A stretch of 64,000 bases of DNA from Phenylobacterium sp. (GTDB lineage: Bacteria; Pseudomonadota; Alphaproteobacteria; Caulobacterales; Caulobacteraceae): the NCBI RefSeq assembly GCF_013911965.1, contig NZ_JACESE010000001.1, positions 289,382 through 353,381 on the forward strand, read 5' to 3'. The stretch's first letter is position 1; the number at the start of each line of letters is the position of its first letter. The notes under the pieces are model-generated. The model saw only the letters and a program-made list of their open reading frames with translations. It did no database searches and was not told the origin of the DNA. Of the stretch, positions 34,536 through 42,480 are shown piece after piece. A program made the position numbers and the translations under genes.

Positions 34536-36923
34536 GTGCGCGCCCTGCCCGCCCCCTGGCGCGCCCGTCTGAGGGGCGGGTTGCCCGTCCTGCTGCTGGC
34601 GGCGCTGATCGTCGTGCTTTGGGCGGGCGGCGCCCTGCGCCCGATCGAGGACGCCCTGGCCGCCCAGCGCTTTCGTCTGACCGAACGTGCGGCGACCGGC
34701 CAGGTCGTGGTCGTCGAGATTGACGCCGCCAGCCTGGAGGCTGCGGGACGCTGGCCCTGGAGCCGCGAGCGCTACGCCCGCGCGATCGCCAATCTTCAAG
34801 CCGCGGGGGCGCAGAGCGTCGGTTTCGACGTGGACTTCAGCGCCCGCTCGACGCCGAAGGCCGACGCGCGGCTCGGCCAGGCCATATCCGCCTGGCCCGG
34901 CGGCGTGATCCTGCCGACCTTCGTGCAGCCTCGCACCCACAGCCGATCGGGTGAGCTGGTCGAGAACAGGCCGATTGCGGAGCTGTCCGACGACGCCCTG
35001 CTGGCGAGCGTGAACGTGCCCGTGGACCGGGACGGCCGCGTGCGGCGCTATATCCGCGGCTTCGAGACCCAGGACGGATATCGGCCGTCCATGGCCGCCC
35101 TGCTGTCCGAAGCGCCCTACGGACGGACCGAGGCGTTCGGGATCGACTACGCCGTACGCGTCGACGAGGTTCCACGCCTGAGTTTCGAAGATGTCTATCA
35201 GAACCGCTTCGATCCGGAGGCGGTTCGCGGCCGGACCCTCCTCGTGGGCGCCACGGCCCTGGAGCTCGGGGACAACTTCTCGACGCCGCGCTACGGCGTC
35301 CTGCCGGGCGTGCTTGTCCACGCCCTGGCCTTCGAAAGCCTCCGTCAGGGCCGGGCGCTCATCGGCCTCAACCTGCCAGCGATCTTTCTGTTGTCGGCGG
35401 GGCTGATCGCCTTCGTCCGGCCGAGCGGTCGCTCCGATCAGCTGACCGAGCTCGGCCGCCGTCACGTCCTCGTCCTGGGCCTGACGCTCGGCCTGCCGGT
35501 GGTGATCCAGGCCTTGACGCCGGTGAGCATCGCCATCGCCCCCCTGCTGCTCGCCCAGGCGCTCGCGCTCGCCTGGGCGGCGCGCTCGGAGCTCCGGCGC
35601 CGCGCGGCGGCCATCGTCCAGGAGCGCGAAGCCGGCCTGCTCCACCTGGCCATGCACGAGCCCGAGACCGAGCTGCCGAACAGGCGCGCCCTGCTGAGCG
35701 AACTGACCCGCATGCGCCAGGGCGACTCAAGCGCGGTGGCGGTGATCGTCTTCGGCGTCGACCGCTATGCGGCCATGCGTGCGGCCATCGGCTACGGCCT
35801 CTCGAACGAGGTGGTGCGGGAGATCGCCGCGCGCCTGCTCCGAACCTGCCGGGAAAGCCGCGTGGCGCATCTGTCGACGGGGGTTCTGGGGCTTGTCCTG
35901 CGGCGGCCCGATCTCGCCGCGCTTCAGGCCGAGGTCGAAGCGCTGGAAGCGCTGAATCCGGCCTATCGTGTGCAGGGATTCGCCGTCGACGCCTTCCTGC
36001 GGCTCGGCGTGGCCTACGCCGAGGGGCCGGGCTTCGACGCCGAAGCTCTGGTGGAGCAGGCGACCACGGCGCTGGACGAGTGCCGACGGCTCGATCGGCG
36101 GCGCCTCGTCTTCGACTCCGCGGCCTTCCCCGATCCGGACCTGAATCTGTCACTGATGAGCGATCTGCGTCAGGGCCTGGAGCGGGGCGAACTCAGCCTG
36201 CACTACCAGCCGAAGGCCCGCGCCGAGGACGGCTGCATCGTTGGGGCCGAGGCGCTGTTGCGCTGGCGACATCCAGACCGGGGCCCGATCCCTCCGGACG
36301 TCTTCATCAGCGCGGCCGAGGAAACCGGCGCCATCCGCGAACTCACCGAGTGGACCATCCGCCGTGCGCTCGGCGACGTCGAGCAGCTTCAGTGGGCCGG
36401 TCGCCGCCTCCTCGTCTCGGTGAACATCTCCGGGCGGCTGCTGGGGGACCAGGCCTTCCGCGACTTCGTCCTTGCGACGATCGAAGGCGGGCCGGGCGAC
36501 CTCTGTTTCGAGATCACGGAGACGGCGGTGATCGAGAATCCCGCCGCCGCGGTGGAGGCCATCGCCGCCTTCCGGAAGGCCGGCGTGAAGATCTCCATCG
36601 ACGACTATGGCGTCGGCCTCTCCTCCCTCTCCTATCTCAAGCTCCTGGAAGCCGACGAACTGAAGCTCGACCGCAGCCTTGCGGCCTCCGCCCACCAGGG
36701 CCGTCGCGACCGCCTGATCGTCCGTTCGACCATCGAACTCGCGCATGGCCTCGGCATGAGCGTGGTGGGCGAAGGGGTCGAAACGCCGGAAGCCCAGGCC
36801 GCCCTTGCCGAGCTGGGCTGCGACCTGGTGCAAGGCTATCTGATCGCCAGGCCGCTGCCGCTCGCCGACCTGTTGGACTTCCTCGACGCCCAGGCGAAGC
36901 CAGACGTCACCGCCGCCGCCTGA
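34536..36923 (+). CDS. CHASE2-EAL c-di-GMP phosphodiesterase with degenerate GGDEF
   Basis: A 795-aa membrane protein. TM1 is about 15-34. A periplasmic CHASE2 domain lies about 40-270 (VVVVEIDAASLEAAGRWPWS, FDVDFSARSTPKAD). Two or three further TMs span about 277-350. A GGDEF-like domain follows (LHLAMHEPETELPNRRALLS), in which the GGDEF signature is replaced (VAHLSTGVLGLVL). The EAL domain starts about residue 550 with GAEALLRW (Glu near 572), VSVNISGRLL, ITETAVIENP, SIDDYGVGLSSLSYLKLL and GEGVETPEAQ. The metal and catalytic residues look present, so it probably hydrolyses c-di-GMP. GTG start 4 bp after the FecR gene, so one operon. Confidence 0.92.
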   Translation: MRALPAPWRARLRGGLPVLLLAALIVVLWAGGALRPIEDALAAQRFRLTERAATGQVVVVEIDAASLEAAGRWPWSRERYARAIANLQAAGAQSVGFDVDFSARSTPKADARLGQAISAWPGGVILPTFVQPRTHSRSGELVENRPIAELSDDALLASVNVPVDRDGRVRRYIRGFETQDGYRPSMAALLSEAPYGRTEAFGIDYAVRVDEVPRLSFEDVYQNRFDPEAVRGRTLLVGATALELGDNFSTPRYGVLPGVLVHALAFESLRQGRALIGLNLPAIFLLSAGLIAFVRPSGRSDQLTELGRRHVLVLGLTLGLPVVIQALTPVSIAIAPLLLAQALALAWAARSELRRRAAAIVQEREAGLLHLAMHEPETELPNRRALLSELTRMRQGDSSAVAVIVFGVDRYAAMRAAIGYGLSNEVVREIAARLLRTCRESRVAHLSTGVLGLVLRRPDLAALQAEVEALEALNPAYRVQGFAVDAFLRLGVAYAEGPGFDAEALVEQATTALDECRRLDRRRLVFDSAAFPDPDLNLSLMSDLRQGLERGELSLHYQPKARAEDGCIVGAEALLRWRHPDRGPIPPDVFISAAEETGAIRELTEWTIRRALGDVEQLQWAGRRLLVSVNISGRLLGDQAFRDFVLATIEGGPGDLCFEITETAVIENPAAAVEAIAAFRKAGVKISIDDYGVGLSSLSYLKLLEADELKLDRSLAASAHQGRRDRLIVRSTIELAHGLGMSVVGEGVETPEAQAALAELGCDLVQGYLIARPLPLADLLDFLDAQAKPDVTAAA

Positions 36924-37155
36924 GTTCGCGGCTGCGACTATTTGCGGAATCGTTTCAAGGGGTTCGGAGGGTCTATCCGTCCCGAGGCGTACCCTGTCAC
37001 AGGGGGCTGGATCGGCAGTCGAGGATCGTCGCCCGCATCAGCGACCCTCTCGCACGCATTCTCCACGACCAGGACGGGCCAGGCCGGGCGATACAGCCTG
37101 GGCGGAGTCGCGGGACTGCGAATGTTCTGCTTTTGTTCGCGCAGGAGGCGCGATC

Positions 37156-37437
37156 ATGGCTGACGACACCCGACCCGCTCCGGCGGCCGACCTGCGGATG
37201 ACCCTTTCGGAGCTGAACGGCTCGAACCACGCCCTGTGGGCGCGGTGCGAAGTCGTGTCCTGCGGCGCCCGCGCGCCGATCGACACCGCCGCGTGGGAAC
37301 GGCGCGGCCTCGCCGGAGCGCGGCTCGCCGATCTCGAGCCCCGGCTCCGATGCGTCTGCGGCGCACGCCGGGCCCGGTTGAGCGCCGGCCCGCCGGTTGC
37401 GACCTACGGTCGCGGCCCGATCTACCCATTTTCGTAG
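37156..37437 (+). CDS. small Cys-containing protein, hypothetical
   Basis: A 93-aa protein with a GGAGG Shine-Dalgarno just before ATG 37156, which supports it as real. Cysteines occur as CEVVSC and LRCVCGARR about 40 residues apart, compatible with a small zinc-binding unit. Residues 11-75 (RMTLSELNGSNHALWARCEV) resemble short proteins of unknown function seen in Caulobacteraceae. No membrane segment. It precedes the XRE gene by about 150 bp. Confidence 0.6.
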   Translation: MADDTRPAPAADLRMTLSELNGSNHALWARCEVVSCGARAPIDTAAWERRGLAGARLADLEPRLRCVCGARRARLSAGPPVATYGRGPIYPFS

Positions 37438-37588
37438 AACGCCATTCTTGCAACCCACGCGTGACGGACGCTACGCGGGTAGTGTGACGAAGCGACAACT
37501 CGCAATGACTGCGGGTTCGGCGCATTCGTCCTTCCGCGGCCAAGCTCGCACAACGGGCCTGCGCCGCCACGCAAGTAAGGAGAAGGCT

Positions 37589-38014
37589 TTGACGGAATCC
37601 TCGCCCAAGACACCAGATCCCATGGACATCGCCCTGGGGGCGGCGGTCCGCATCCGTCGGCGCACCATCGGCATGTCGCAGGAGGCGCTGGCCGAGCAGT
37701 GCGGCGTCAGCTTCCAGCAGATCCAGAAGTACGAGAACGGCGCCAACCGCATCTCCTTCTCGCGCCTCGTCCAGATCGCGCGCGCCCTGCGCTGCCGCGT
37801 CACCGACCTGCTCGACGTGCTGGACACGCCGGACGAAGAGCCGAGCGTCGATCTCGACCTGCTCTCGCGCATGCGCACGCCCGGCGCCCTCGAACTGCTG
37901 ACCGCCTACGAGCAGCTGACGCCCGAGGCGCGGTCCTCGCTGATCGGCTTCCTGCGCGCCATGGGGGTCCAGACCGACGCCCTCGAGGTGACGAAGGTGC
38001 GCGAACCGGCTTAA
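37589..38014 (+). CDS. XRE family helix-turn-helix regulator
   Basis: A 141-aa protein. The XRE HTH covers residues 12-70 (ALGAAVRIRRRTIGMSQEAL, AEQCGVSFQQIQKYENGANR, then ISFSRLVQIARALRC). The C-terminal half is helical (LELLTAYEQLTPEARSSLIG). TTG 37589 is chosen for the AAGGAG at 37577-37582; ATG 37622 would remove 11 residues. It lies 29 bp upstream of the LuxR gene and is co-directional, so it may form a transcription unit with the quorum-sensing genes. Confidence 0.85.
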   Translation: MTESSPKTPDPMDIALGAAVRIRRRTIGMSQEALAEQCGVSFQQIQKYENGANRISFSRLVQIARALRCRVTDLLDVLDTPDEEPSVDLDLLSRMRTPGALELLTAYEQLTPEARSSLIGFLRAMGVQTDALEVTKVREPA

Positions 38015-38043
38015 CTGATCCCCGTCGTGTGGGGAGTGGCGTG

Positions 38044-38775
38044 ATGAGCACCATCGAGGGCCTGAGCTGGGCGTTCCTCTCCGAGGCGCCCGAGCATCGG
38101 AGCCTGCCGGTGCTGGAGGCCCACTTCCGCAGGACGCTCGAGTCGTTCGGTTTCGACCGATACTGCTGCACCCGCCTCTCGGGCCTGCGGGTCGCCGACA
38201 CGCCCACGGTGGTTTCCCGCCACGGATTCGAGGCCTGGGACCGCCGCTACTGGACAGAGCGCTATATCGAGCAGGACCCGTGCTCGCGCTGGATCGCCAC
38301 CAACCAGACAGGCTTCACCTGGACTGACGTGCGCGACGCCGCGCCCGGCGCCGCCGAGACCATGTGGCGTGAGGCCCGCGCCGAGGGCCTGGCGAACGCC
38401 TTCGTGGTCCAGATGCCGGGTCCGCTGTCGGAGAAGATCGTCCTGCGGATGACCAGCCCCCTCGCCGGCTTCCGCGGAGAGCACCGCCCCCTCCTGGAGA
38501 GCGTCGGCGTGGTCTTCGCCACCCTCGCCGTGCGGCTCCACGAGCAGGCCGCCGACCGCCCGGGCCCCGGGCTGCTGACGCAGCGCGAGACGGAATGCCT
38601 GCAGTGGGTCGGCCTGGGCAAGACGGACTGGGAGATCGGGGCCATCCTCGACATCTCGCCCAAGACGGTGAACCACCACGTCGAGAGCGCCAAGCGCAAG
38701 CTGGACGTCGCCACGCGGCTGCAGGCGGTGACGGCGGCCATGTCGCGGGGACTCATCCCGCCCCACCCCGGCTGA
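38044..38775 (+). CDS. LuxR family AHL-responsive regulator
   Basis: A 243-aa quorum-sensing regulator. The N-terminal autoinducer-binding domain contains RYWTERYIEQDPCSRW, in which the W, Y and D-P positions match the AHL-contacting residues of TraR/LuxR proteins. The C-terminal LuxR HTH reads LLTQRETECLQWVGLGKTDW, then EIGAILDISPKTVNHHVESAK. ATG 38044 follows a GTG three bases earlier; either could initiate. It lies 86 bp upstream of a LuxI-type gene, the classic cognate pair. Confidence 0.9.
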   Translation: MSTIEGLSWAFLSEAPEHRSLPVLEAHFRRTLESFGFDRYCCTRLSGLRVADTPTVVSRHGFEAWDRRYWTERYIEQDPCSRWIATNQTGFTWTDVRDAAPGAAETMWREARAEGLANAFVVQMPGPLSEKIVLRMTSPLAGFRGEHRPLLESVGVVFATLAVRLHEQAADRPGPGLLTQRETECLQWVGLGKTDWEIGAILDISPKTVNHHVESAKRKLDVATRLQAVTAAMSRGLIPPHPG

Positions 38776-38830
38776 GGGCGCGATAGGGTGATCTCCCCAT
38801 AGGGCCGAACGCGCCCGGGCGTCAGGCTTT

Positions 38831-38850
38831 CCGGACTATCCGCCGTCCGG
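38831..38850 (+). promoter_or_regulatory. lux-box-sized inverted repeat before the AHL synthase gene
   Basis: CCGGAC (38831-38836) and GTCCGG (38845-38850) are perfect arms with an 8-bp spacer, 20 bp in all, ending 11 bp before the GTG start. Size and symmetry fit a lux box, although the location next to the GGGAG ribosome-binding site would also allow a hairpin that hides it. Both readings are inference. Confidence 0.5.
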
Positions 38851-38861
38851 GAGCGCCCGCC

Positions 38862-39668
38862 GTGATCCACGTCATCACCGCCCAGAACCGCCACCTCTAC
38901 GCCGAGCAGCTGGCCGACATGTTCCAGTTCCGGCGCGTCCACTTCGTGGAGGAGAACGGCTGGGCCGACCTGCAGTCGGACGAGACGGGCGAGCGCGACG
39001 CCTTCGACGACGAACACGCCGTCTACCTGCTGGGACTGGATCCGCAGGACCGTATCGAGGTGGGCCTGCGGGTGCGGCCGACCACCGAGGGTTGCATCCT
39101 GGCCGACGCCTATCCGCACATGGTCGCGCCCGGCGCGCCGGCGGTGAAGGGCCCCGACGCCTGGGAGATGAGCCGCATCTTCTCGACCCACGCCTATCGC
39201 CGCGCGCGCCGGGGCGGGCGGCGCGTGGCCGAGACCTTCCTCGCCGCCATGGAGACCGCCCACGCGGCCGGCGCGGCGCGCCTGGTGGGCATGGTGGACA
39301 TGAAGCTCTATCCGCTGGCCTCGAACATCGCCTGGGACCTGCGGCTGACGGGCCTGCCCGCCCCCTATCCCTATGGCGTGATGGTCGGGGTCTACGCCTC
39401 GGCCGGCGCCGAAGAGATCGCCCATCTTCGCGAGAGCCTGGGTCTCGCCGGGCCGGCCGGCTACGAGGTCGAGGCGCAGGATCTCGCGGCCTGCGGATCC
39501 TTCCAGGGCGTCGAGGCGATGTTCGGTCGCGCCGTCCGGCCCCGCCCGGCGGAGCTGGAGCCCGAGAGCCCCGCCGCCATCGCCGCGGCCGTGGCGACCT
39601 ATGCCTATCACGACGGCCGCCGCCCCGAACGGGAGCGCGCCGAGGACGTGCGCTGGGCGGCCGAGTAG
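38862..39668 (+). CDS. acyl-homoserine-lactone synthase, LuxI family
   Basis: A 268-aa autoinducer synthase. The invariant residues fall near canonical positions: Arg24, Phe28 and Trp34 (FRRVHFVEENGW), Asp46 and Asp49, Arg71, Glu103 and Arg106 (WEMSRIF). It makes an N-acyl-homoserine lactone from S-adenosylmethionine and an acyl-ACP or acyl-CoA donor. It is 50-60 residues longer than LuxI because of a C-terminal extension (FGRAVRPRPAELEPESPAAI) not found in short members. GTG start. It follows the LuxR gene. Acyl chain length cannot be predicted. Confidence 0.92.
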   Translation: MIHVITAQNRHLYAEQLADMFQFRRVHFVEENGWADLQSDETGERDAFDDEHAVYLLGLDPQDRIEVGLRVRPTTEGCILADAYPHMVAPGAPAVKGPDAWEMSRIFSTHAYRRARRGGRRVAETFLAAMETAHAAGAARLVGMVDMKLYPLASNIAWDLRLTGLPAPYPYGVMVGVYASAGAEEIAHLRESLGLAGPAGYEVEAQDLAACGSFQGVEAMFGRAVRPRPAELEPESPAAIAAAVATYAYHDGRRPERERAEDVRWAAE

Positions 39669-39687
39669 CTCCAGCGGGCGCAAAAAA

Positions 39688-39713
39688 GGGCGCGACGGCT
39701 GCCCGTCGCGCCC
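39688..39713 (-). terminator. intrinsic terminator of the cold-shock gene
   Basis: GGGCGCGACGG (39688-39698) and CCGTCGCGCCC (39703-39713) form a perfect 11-bp stem with a CTGC loop. Read on the minus strand it is followed by six T (39687-39682), the classic intrinsic terminator for the leftward csp gene; it may also end the convergent AHL synthase transcript. Confidence 0.85.
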
Positions 39714-39736
39714 CTCTTGCGTTCGCCGTGGCGGCC

Positions 39737-39940
39737 TTACATCGGCTGCAGGTCGACCGCGGCGGTCTTGCCGCGCTCTTCGCGCAGCTGATAGCTGACC
39801 TTGTCGCCTTCGTTCAGGGCCTGCAGGCCCGCACGCTGGACGGCGGAGATGTGCACGAACACGTCCTTGCCGCCGTCATCGGGCTGGATGAAGCCGTAAC
39901 CCTTGGTCGTATTGAACCACTTGACCGTACCAGAGGCCAT
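39737..39940 (-). CDS. cold-shock protein, CspA family
   Basis: A 67-aa single cold-shock domain with both RNA-binding motifs: KGYGFIQPD (RNP1) and VFVHISAV (RNP2). These small OB-fold proteins bind single-stranded RNA/DNA and act as RNA chaperones. It is transcribed alone, ends in a strong terminator, and has a 167-bp gap upstream that may hold a structured leader. Caulobacterales carry several paralogues, so no numbered symbol is given. Confidence 0.95.
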   Translation of the reverse strand: MASGTVKWFNTTKGYGFIQPDDGGKDVFVHISAVQRAGLQALNEGDKVSYQLREERGKTAAVDLQPM

Positions 39941-40107
39941 AATCTGTCGTCTCCCGACTTAGCTGACGAAACGTGACGCCGGGCGCACCGGACGTCCGTC
40001 AACAATCGCAGTCCTCGGGAAACGCAGCGTAGCTCGGCCCAAATCTCGGATTGTCGCGGGCGCAAACCTGCGCCGCCAGCCCGACGCCGGTCAATCGAAA
40101 ACGCGGT

Positions 40108-40725
40108 TCACCCTTCGGCCAGGACGTGGTCGATGACCGCCTTGGCGTCAGGCCCGGACCAGTCGGCGCCGCCCGCCAGCCGTCCCCGCTCCACGCCGTC
40201 GCGGCCATAGATCACCGTCGTCGGCATGCCCGGCGCCGCGGGCTTCAGGTCGAAGGCCATCTTCATGTTGGGGTCGTTGTAGAAGGCCAGCGGCGCATTC
40301 TTCGCCATGAAGGCGCGGGCCTTTTCGAGATCGTCCTCGCGGTCGATGCTGACGGCCACCACGCGCACGGGCTTGCCCTGGTAGTCGGCGGCCAGCTTGG
40401 CGAGCGTCGGCATCTCGGCGACGCAGGGCGGGCACCAGGTGGCCCACAGGTTCAGGACCACGACCTCGCCCTTGAAATCGGCCAGGCGCAGGGGCTCCCC
40501 TTCGGGTCCATAGATGGTGGTGACCGGGGCGGGCAGCGGCTCGGCCGGCGTCTGCAGCGCGGCCATCTCGCCCTTCGCCACACGCTCCAGACCGCCCGGC
40601 GCAACGGGATTGGTGGTTGCCTGAACGATGATGTAGACCACCGCGGCGACGCCGAACGCGGCGACGCCCCAAAGGAGCCACCGCAACAGGTCGGGTCCGG
40701 GTTTCGCCGCAGATTGACCGCTCAT
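40108..40725 (-). CDS. TlpA-like thiol-disulfide oxidoreductase
   Basis: A 205-aa membrane-anchored thioredoxin-fold protein. The TM segment is about 21-44 ([20 protein letters not shown]). The periplasmic domain has [20 protein letters not shown] with the CPPC redox pair and the cis-Pro in [11 protein letters not shown]. TlpA-family proteins reduce periplasmic disulfides, often for cytochrome oxidase or c-type cytochrome assembly. ATG 40725 overlaps the divergent argH ATG (CATG); an in-frame ATG at 40743 would extend it 6 residues. Confidence 0.88.
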   Translation of the reverse strand: MSGQSAAKPGPDLLRWLLWGVAAFGVAAVVYIIVQATTNPVAPGGLERVAKGEMAALQTPAEPLPAPVTTIYGPEGEPLRLADFKGEVVVLNLWATWCPPCVAEMPTLAKLAADYQGKPVRVVAVSIDREDDLEKARAFMAKNAPLAFYNDPNMKMAFDLKPAAPGMPTTVIYGRDGVERGRLAGGADWSGPDAKAVIDHVLAEG

Positions 40726-42193
40726 GACCGACAACGCCTCCAAAGCTTCGCAAACGCCAGACCATATGGCGACGTCCGGGTCCTCTGGCCAGGGGGGTGA
40801 TCAGGGTCCCTCCGGGGGCCAGGCCATGTGGGGCGGCCGATTCTCGGCCAAGCCGGCCGAAATGATGCAGGCGATCAACGTCTCGATCGGCTTCGACAAG
40901 CGGCTGGCGGCGCAGGACCTCGCAGGCTCCCGCGCGCATGCGGCCATGCTGGCGGCGCAGGGCATCGTGTCGGCCGCCGACGAAGCGGCGATCCAGGACG
41001 GCCTGTCGCGCATCGAAGCCGAGATCGCCGAGGGGACCTTCCCCTTCCGCGACGAGTTCGAAGACATCCACATGAACGTGGAGGCCCGACTGCGCGAACT
41101 GATCGGACCGGCGGCCGGACGGCTGCACACGGCGCGGTCGCGCAACGACCAGGTGGCGCTCGACTTCCGCATGTGGGTGCGCGAGGCCTGCGACCGCACG
41201 GTCGGCCAGCTTCAGGCCCTGCAGCGCTCCCTGCTGGCCCAGGCCGAGGCGCACGCCGAGACCTTGATGCCGGGCTTCACCCATCTGCAGCCGGCCCAGC
41301 CCGTCACCTTCGGCCACCACCTGATGGCCTATGTGGAGATGTTCGGCCGCGACGCCGGCCGCTTCGCCGACGCGCGCGCGCGCATGAACGAGTGTCCGCT
41401 GGGCGCGGCGGCGCTGGCCGGCTCCCCCTTCCCCATCGACCGCCATGCGACGGCGAGCGCCCTGGGCTTCGACCGCCCGACCGCCAATTCGCTGGACAGC
41501 GTCTCCTCGCGCGATTTCGCCCTGGAGGCCCTGGCGGCCGGGGCCATCTGCGCCACGCATCTCTCGCGCCTGGCCGAGGAGATCGTGGTCTGGATGACGC
41601 CGCAGTTCGGCTTCATCCGCCTGTCGGACGCCTTCACCACCGGCTCGTCCATCATGCCGCAGAAGAAGAATCCGGACGCGGCCGAACTGGTGCGGGCCAA
41701 GGCGGGGCGGATGCTGGCCGCCTTCACCCAGCTCGCCGTCGTCATGAAGGGCCTGCCGCTCGCCTATTCGAAGGACATGCAGGAGGACAAGGTCCCCACC
41801 TTCGAGGCCTTCGACGTGCTGGACCTCTCCATCGGCGCCATGACCGGCATGATCGGCGATCTGTCGGCCAACGCCGGGCGCATGGCCGCGGCCGCCGGCG
41901 CCGGCTTCTCCACGGCCACCGACCTCGCCGACTGGCTGGTCAGGACCCTCGACATGCCGTTCCGCGACGCCCACCACGTGACCGGCGCGGCGGTGAAGCG
42001 GGCCGAGCAGCTGGGCTGTGACCTGGCCGACCTGTCGCTCGACGAGATGAAGGCGCTGGACCCGCGCATCGGCGAAGGCGTTTATGAGGTGCTGACCCCC
42101 GCGGCCTCGGCCGCCAGCCGCAAGAGCTATGGCGGCACGGCGCCCGATCAGGTCCGCAGCCAGATCGCCCGTTGGAAGGACGTGCTGAAATGA
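40724..42193 (+). CDS. argH: argininosuccinate lyase
   Basis: A 489-aa fumarase-superfamily enzyme that cleaves argininosuccinate to arginine and fumarate. The superfamily signature is [32 protein letters not shown] and [19 protein letters not shown]-type segments (here [14 protein letters not shown]) hold active-site residues. The usual family start is near [12 protein letters not shown] (residue 35); ATGs at 40766 and 40826 are alternatives to 40724. The 34-residue Ser/Gly/Gln-rich head is atypical. The stop overlaps the lptM ATG (ATGA). Confidence 0.93.
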   Translation: MTDNASKASQTPDHMATSGSSGQGGDQGPSGGQAMWGGRFSAKPAEMMQAINVSIGFDKRLAAQDLAGSRAHAAMLAAQGIVSAADEAAIQDGLSRIEAEIAEGTFPFRDEFEDIHMNVEARLRELIGPAAGRLHTARSRNDQVALDFRMWVREACDRTVGQLQALQRSLLAQAEAHAETLMPGFTHLQPAQPVTFGHHLMAYVEMFGRDAGRFADARARMNECPLGAAALAGSPFPIDRHATASALGFDRPTANSLDSVSSRDFALEALAAGAICATHLSRLAEEIVVWMTPQFGFIRLSDAFTTGSSIMPQKKNPDAAELVRAKAGRMLAAFTQLAVVMKGLPLAYSKDMQEDKVPTFEAFDVLDLSIGAMTGMIGDLSANAGRMAAAAGAGFSTATDLADWLVRTLDMPFRDAHHVTGAAVKRAEQLGCDLADLSLDEMKALDPRIGEGVYEVLTPAASAASRKSYGGTAPDQVRSQIARWKDVLK

Positions 42194-42480
42194 ACGCCAA
42201 GGCCCCCCTCTCCCTCGCCCTGCTGGGCGCCCTGGCCCTGGCGGGCTGCGGCAAGGCCGGCGCGCTGGAACGTCCGCCGCCGATCTGGGGCGACCCCGCC
42301 ACGGGCCGCGTCGTGGGTCCTCGCCCCACCGCCAACAAGCCGGTGGACACGGTCGACCCCCGCGTGCGCGCGACCAATCCGGCGCCGCCGCGGACCCTGC
42401 CCATCGAGGGCACGGGTTCGAACCCCACCGCCTCCGGCCCGCAAGGCGCCCTCCCCGACCCCTACGCCAATCCGCGATGA
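42190..42480 (+). CDS. lptM: LptM-like small lipoprotein
   Basis: A 96-aa lipoprotein. The signal peptide ends in the lipobox LALAGC (Cys20), followed by [11 protein letters not shown], which matches the short LptM/YifL pattern (LAGCGxxG.L..P). LptM assists maturation of the LptD/E lipopolysaccharide translocon. The Pro-rich tail is longer than in E. coli. It overlaps argH (ATGA 42190-42193) and lysA (ATGA 42477-42480), so the three genes are translationally coupled. In many proteobacteria an LptM gene sits next to lysA or dapF. Confidence 0.8.
   Translation: MNAKAPLSLALLGALALAGCGKAGALERPPPIWGDPATGRVVGPRPTANKPVDTVDPRVRATNPAPPRTLPIEGTGSNPTASGPQGALPDPYANPR

Noticed and set aside
37397-37588. 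N-terminal extension of the XRE gene.
   Set aside because: It overlaps the end of the small Cys gene, has non-coding-like composition, and a good ribosome-binding site precedes TTG 37589.
42413-42428. T-arm-like GGGTTCGAACCCC suggesting a tRNA.
   Set aside because: It lies inside the lptM coding frame and has no anticodon or acceptor stem around it.
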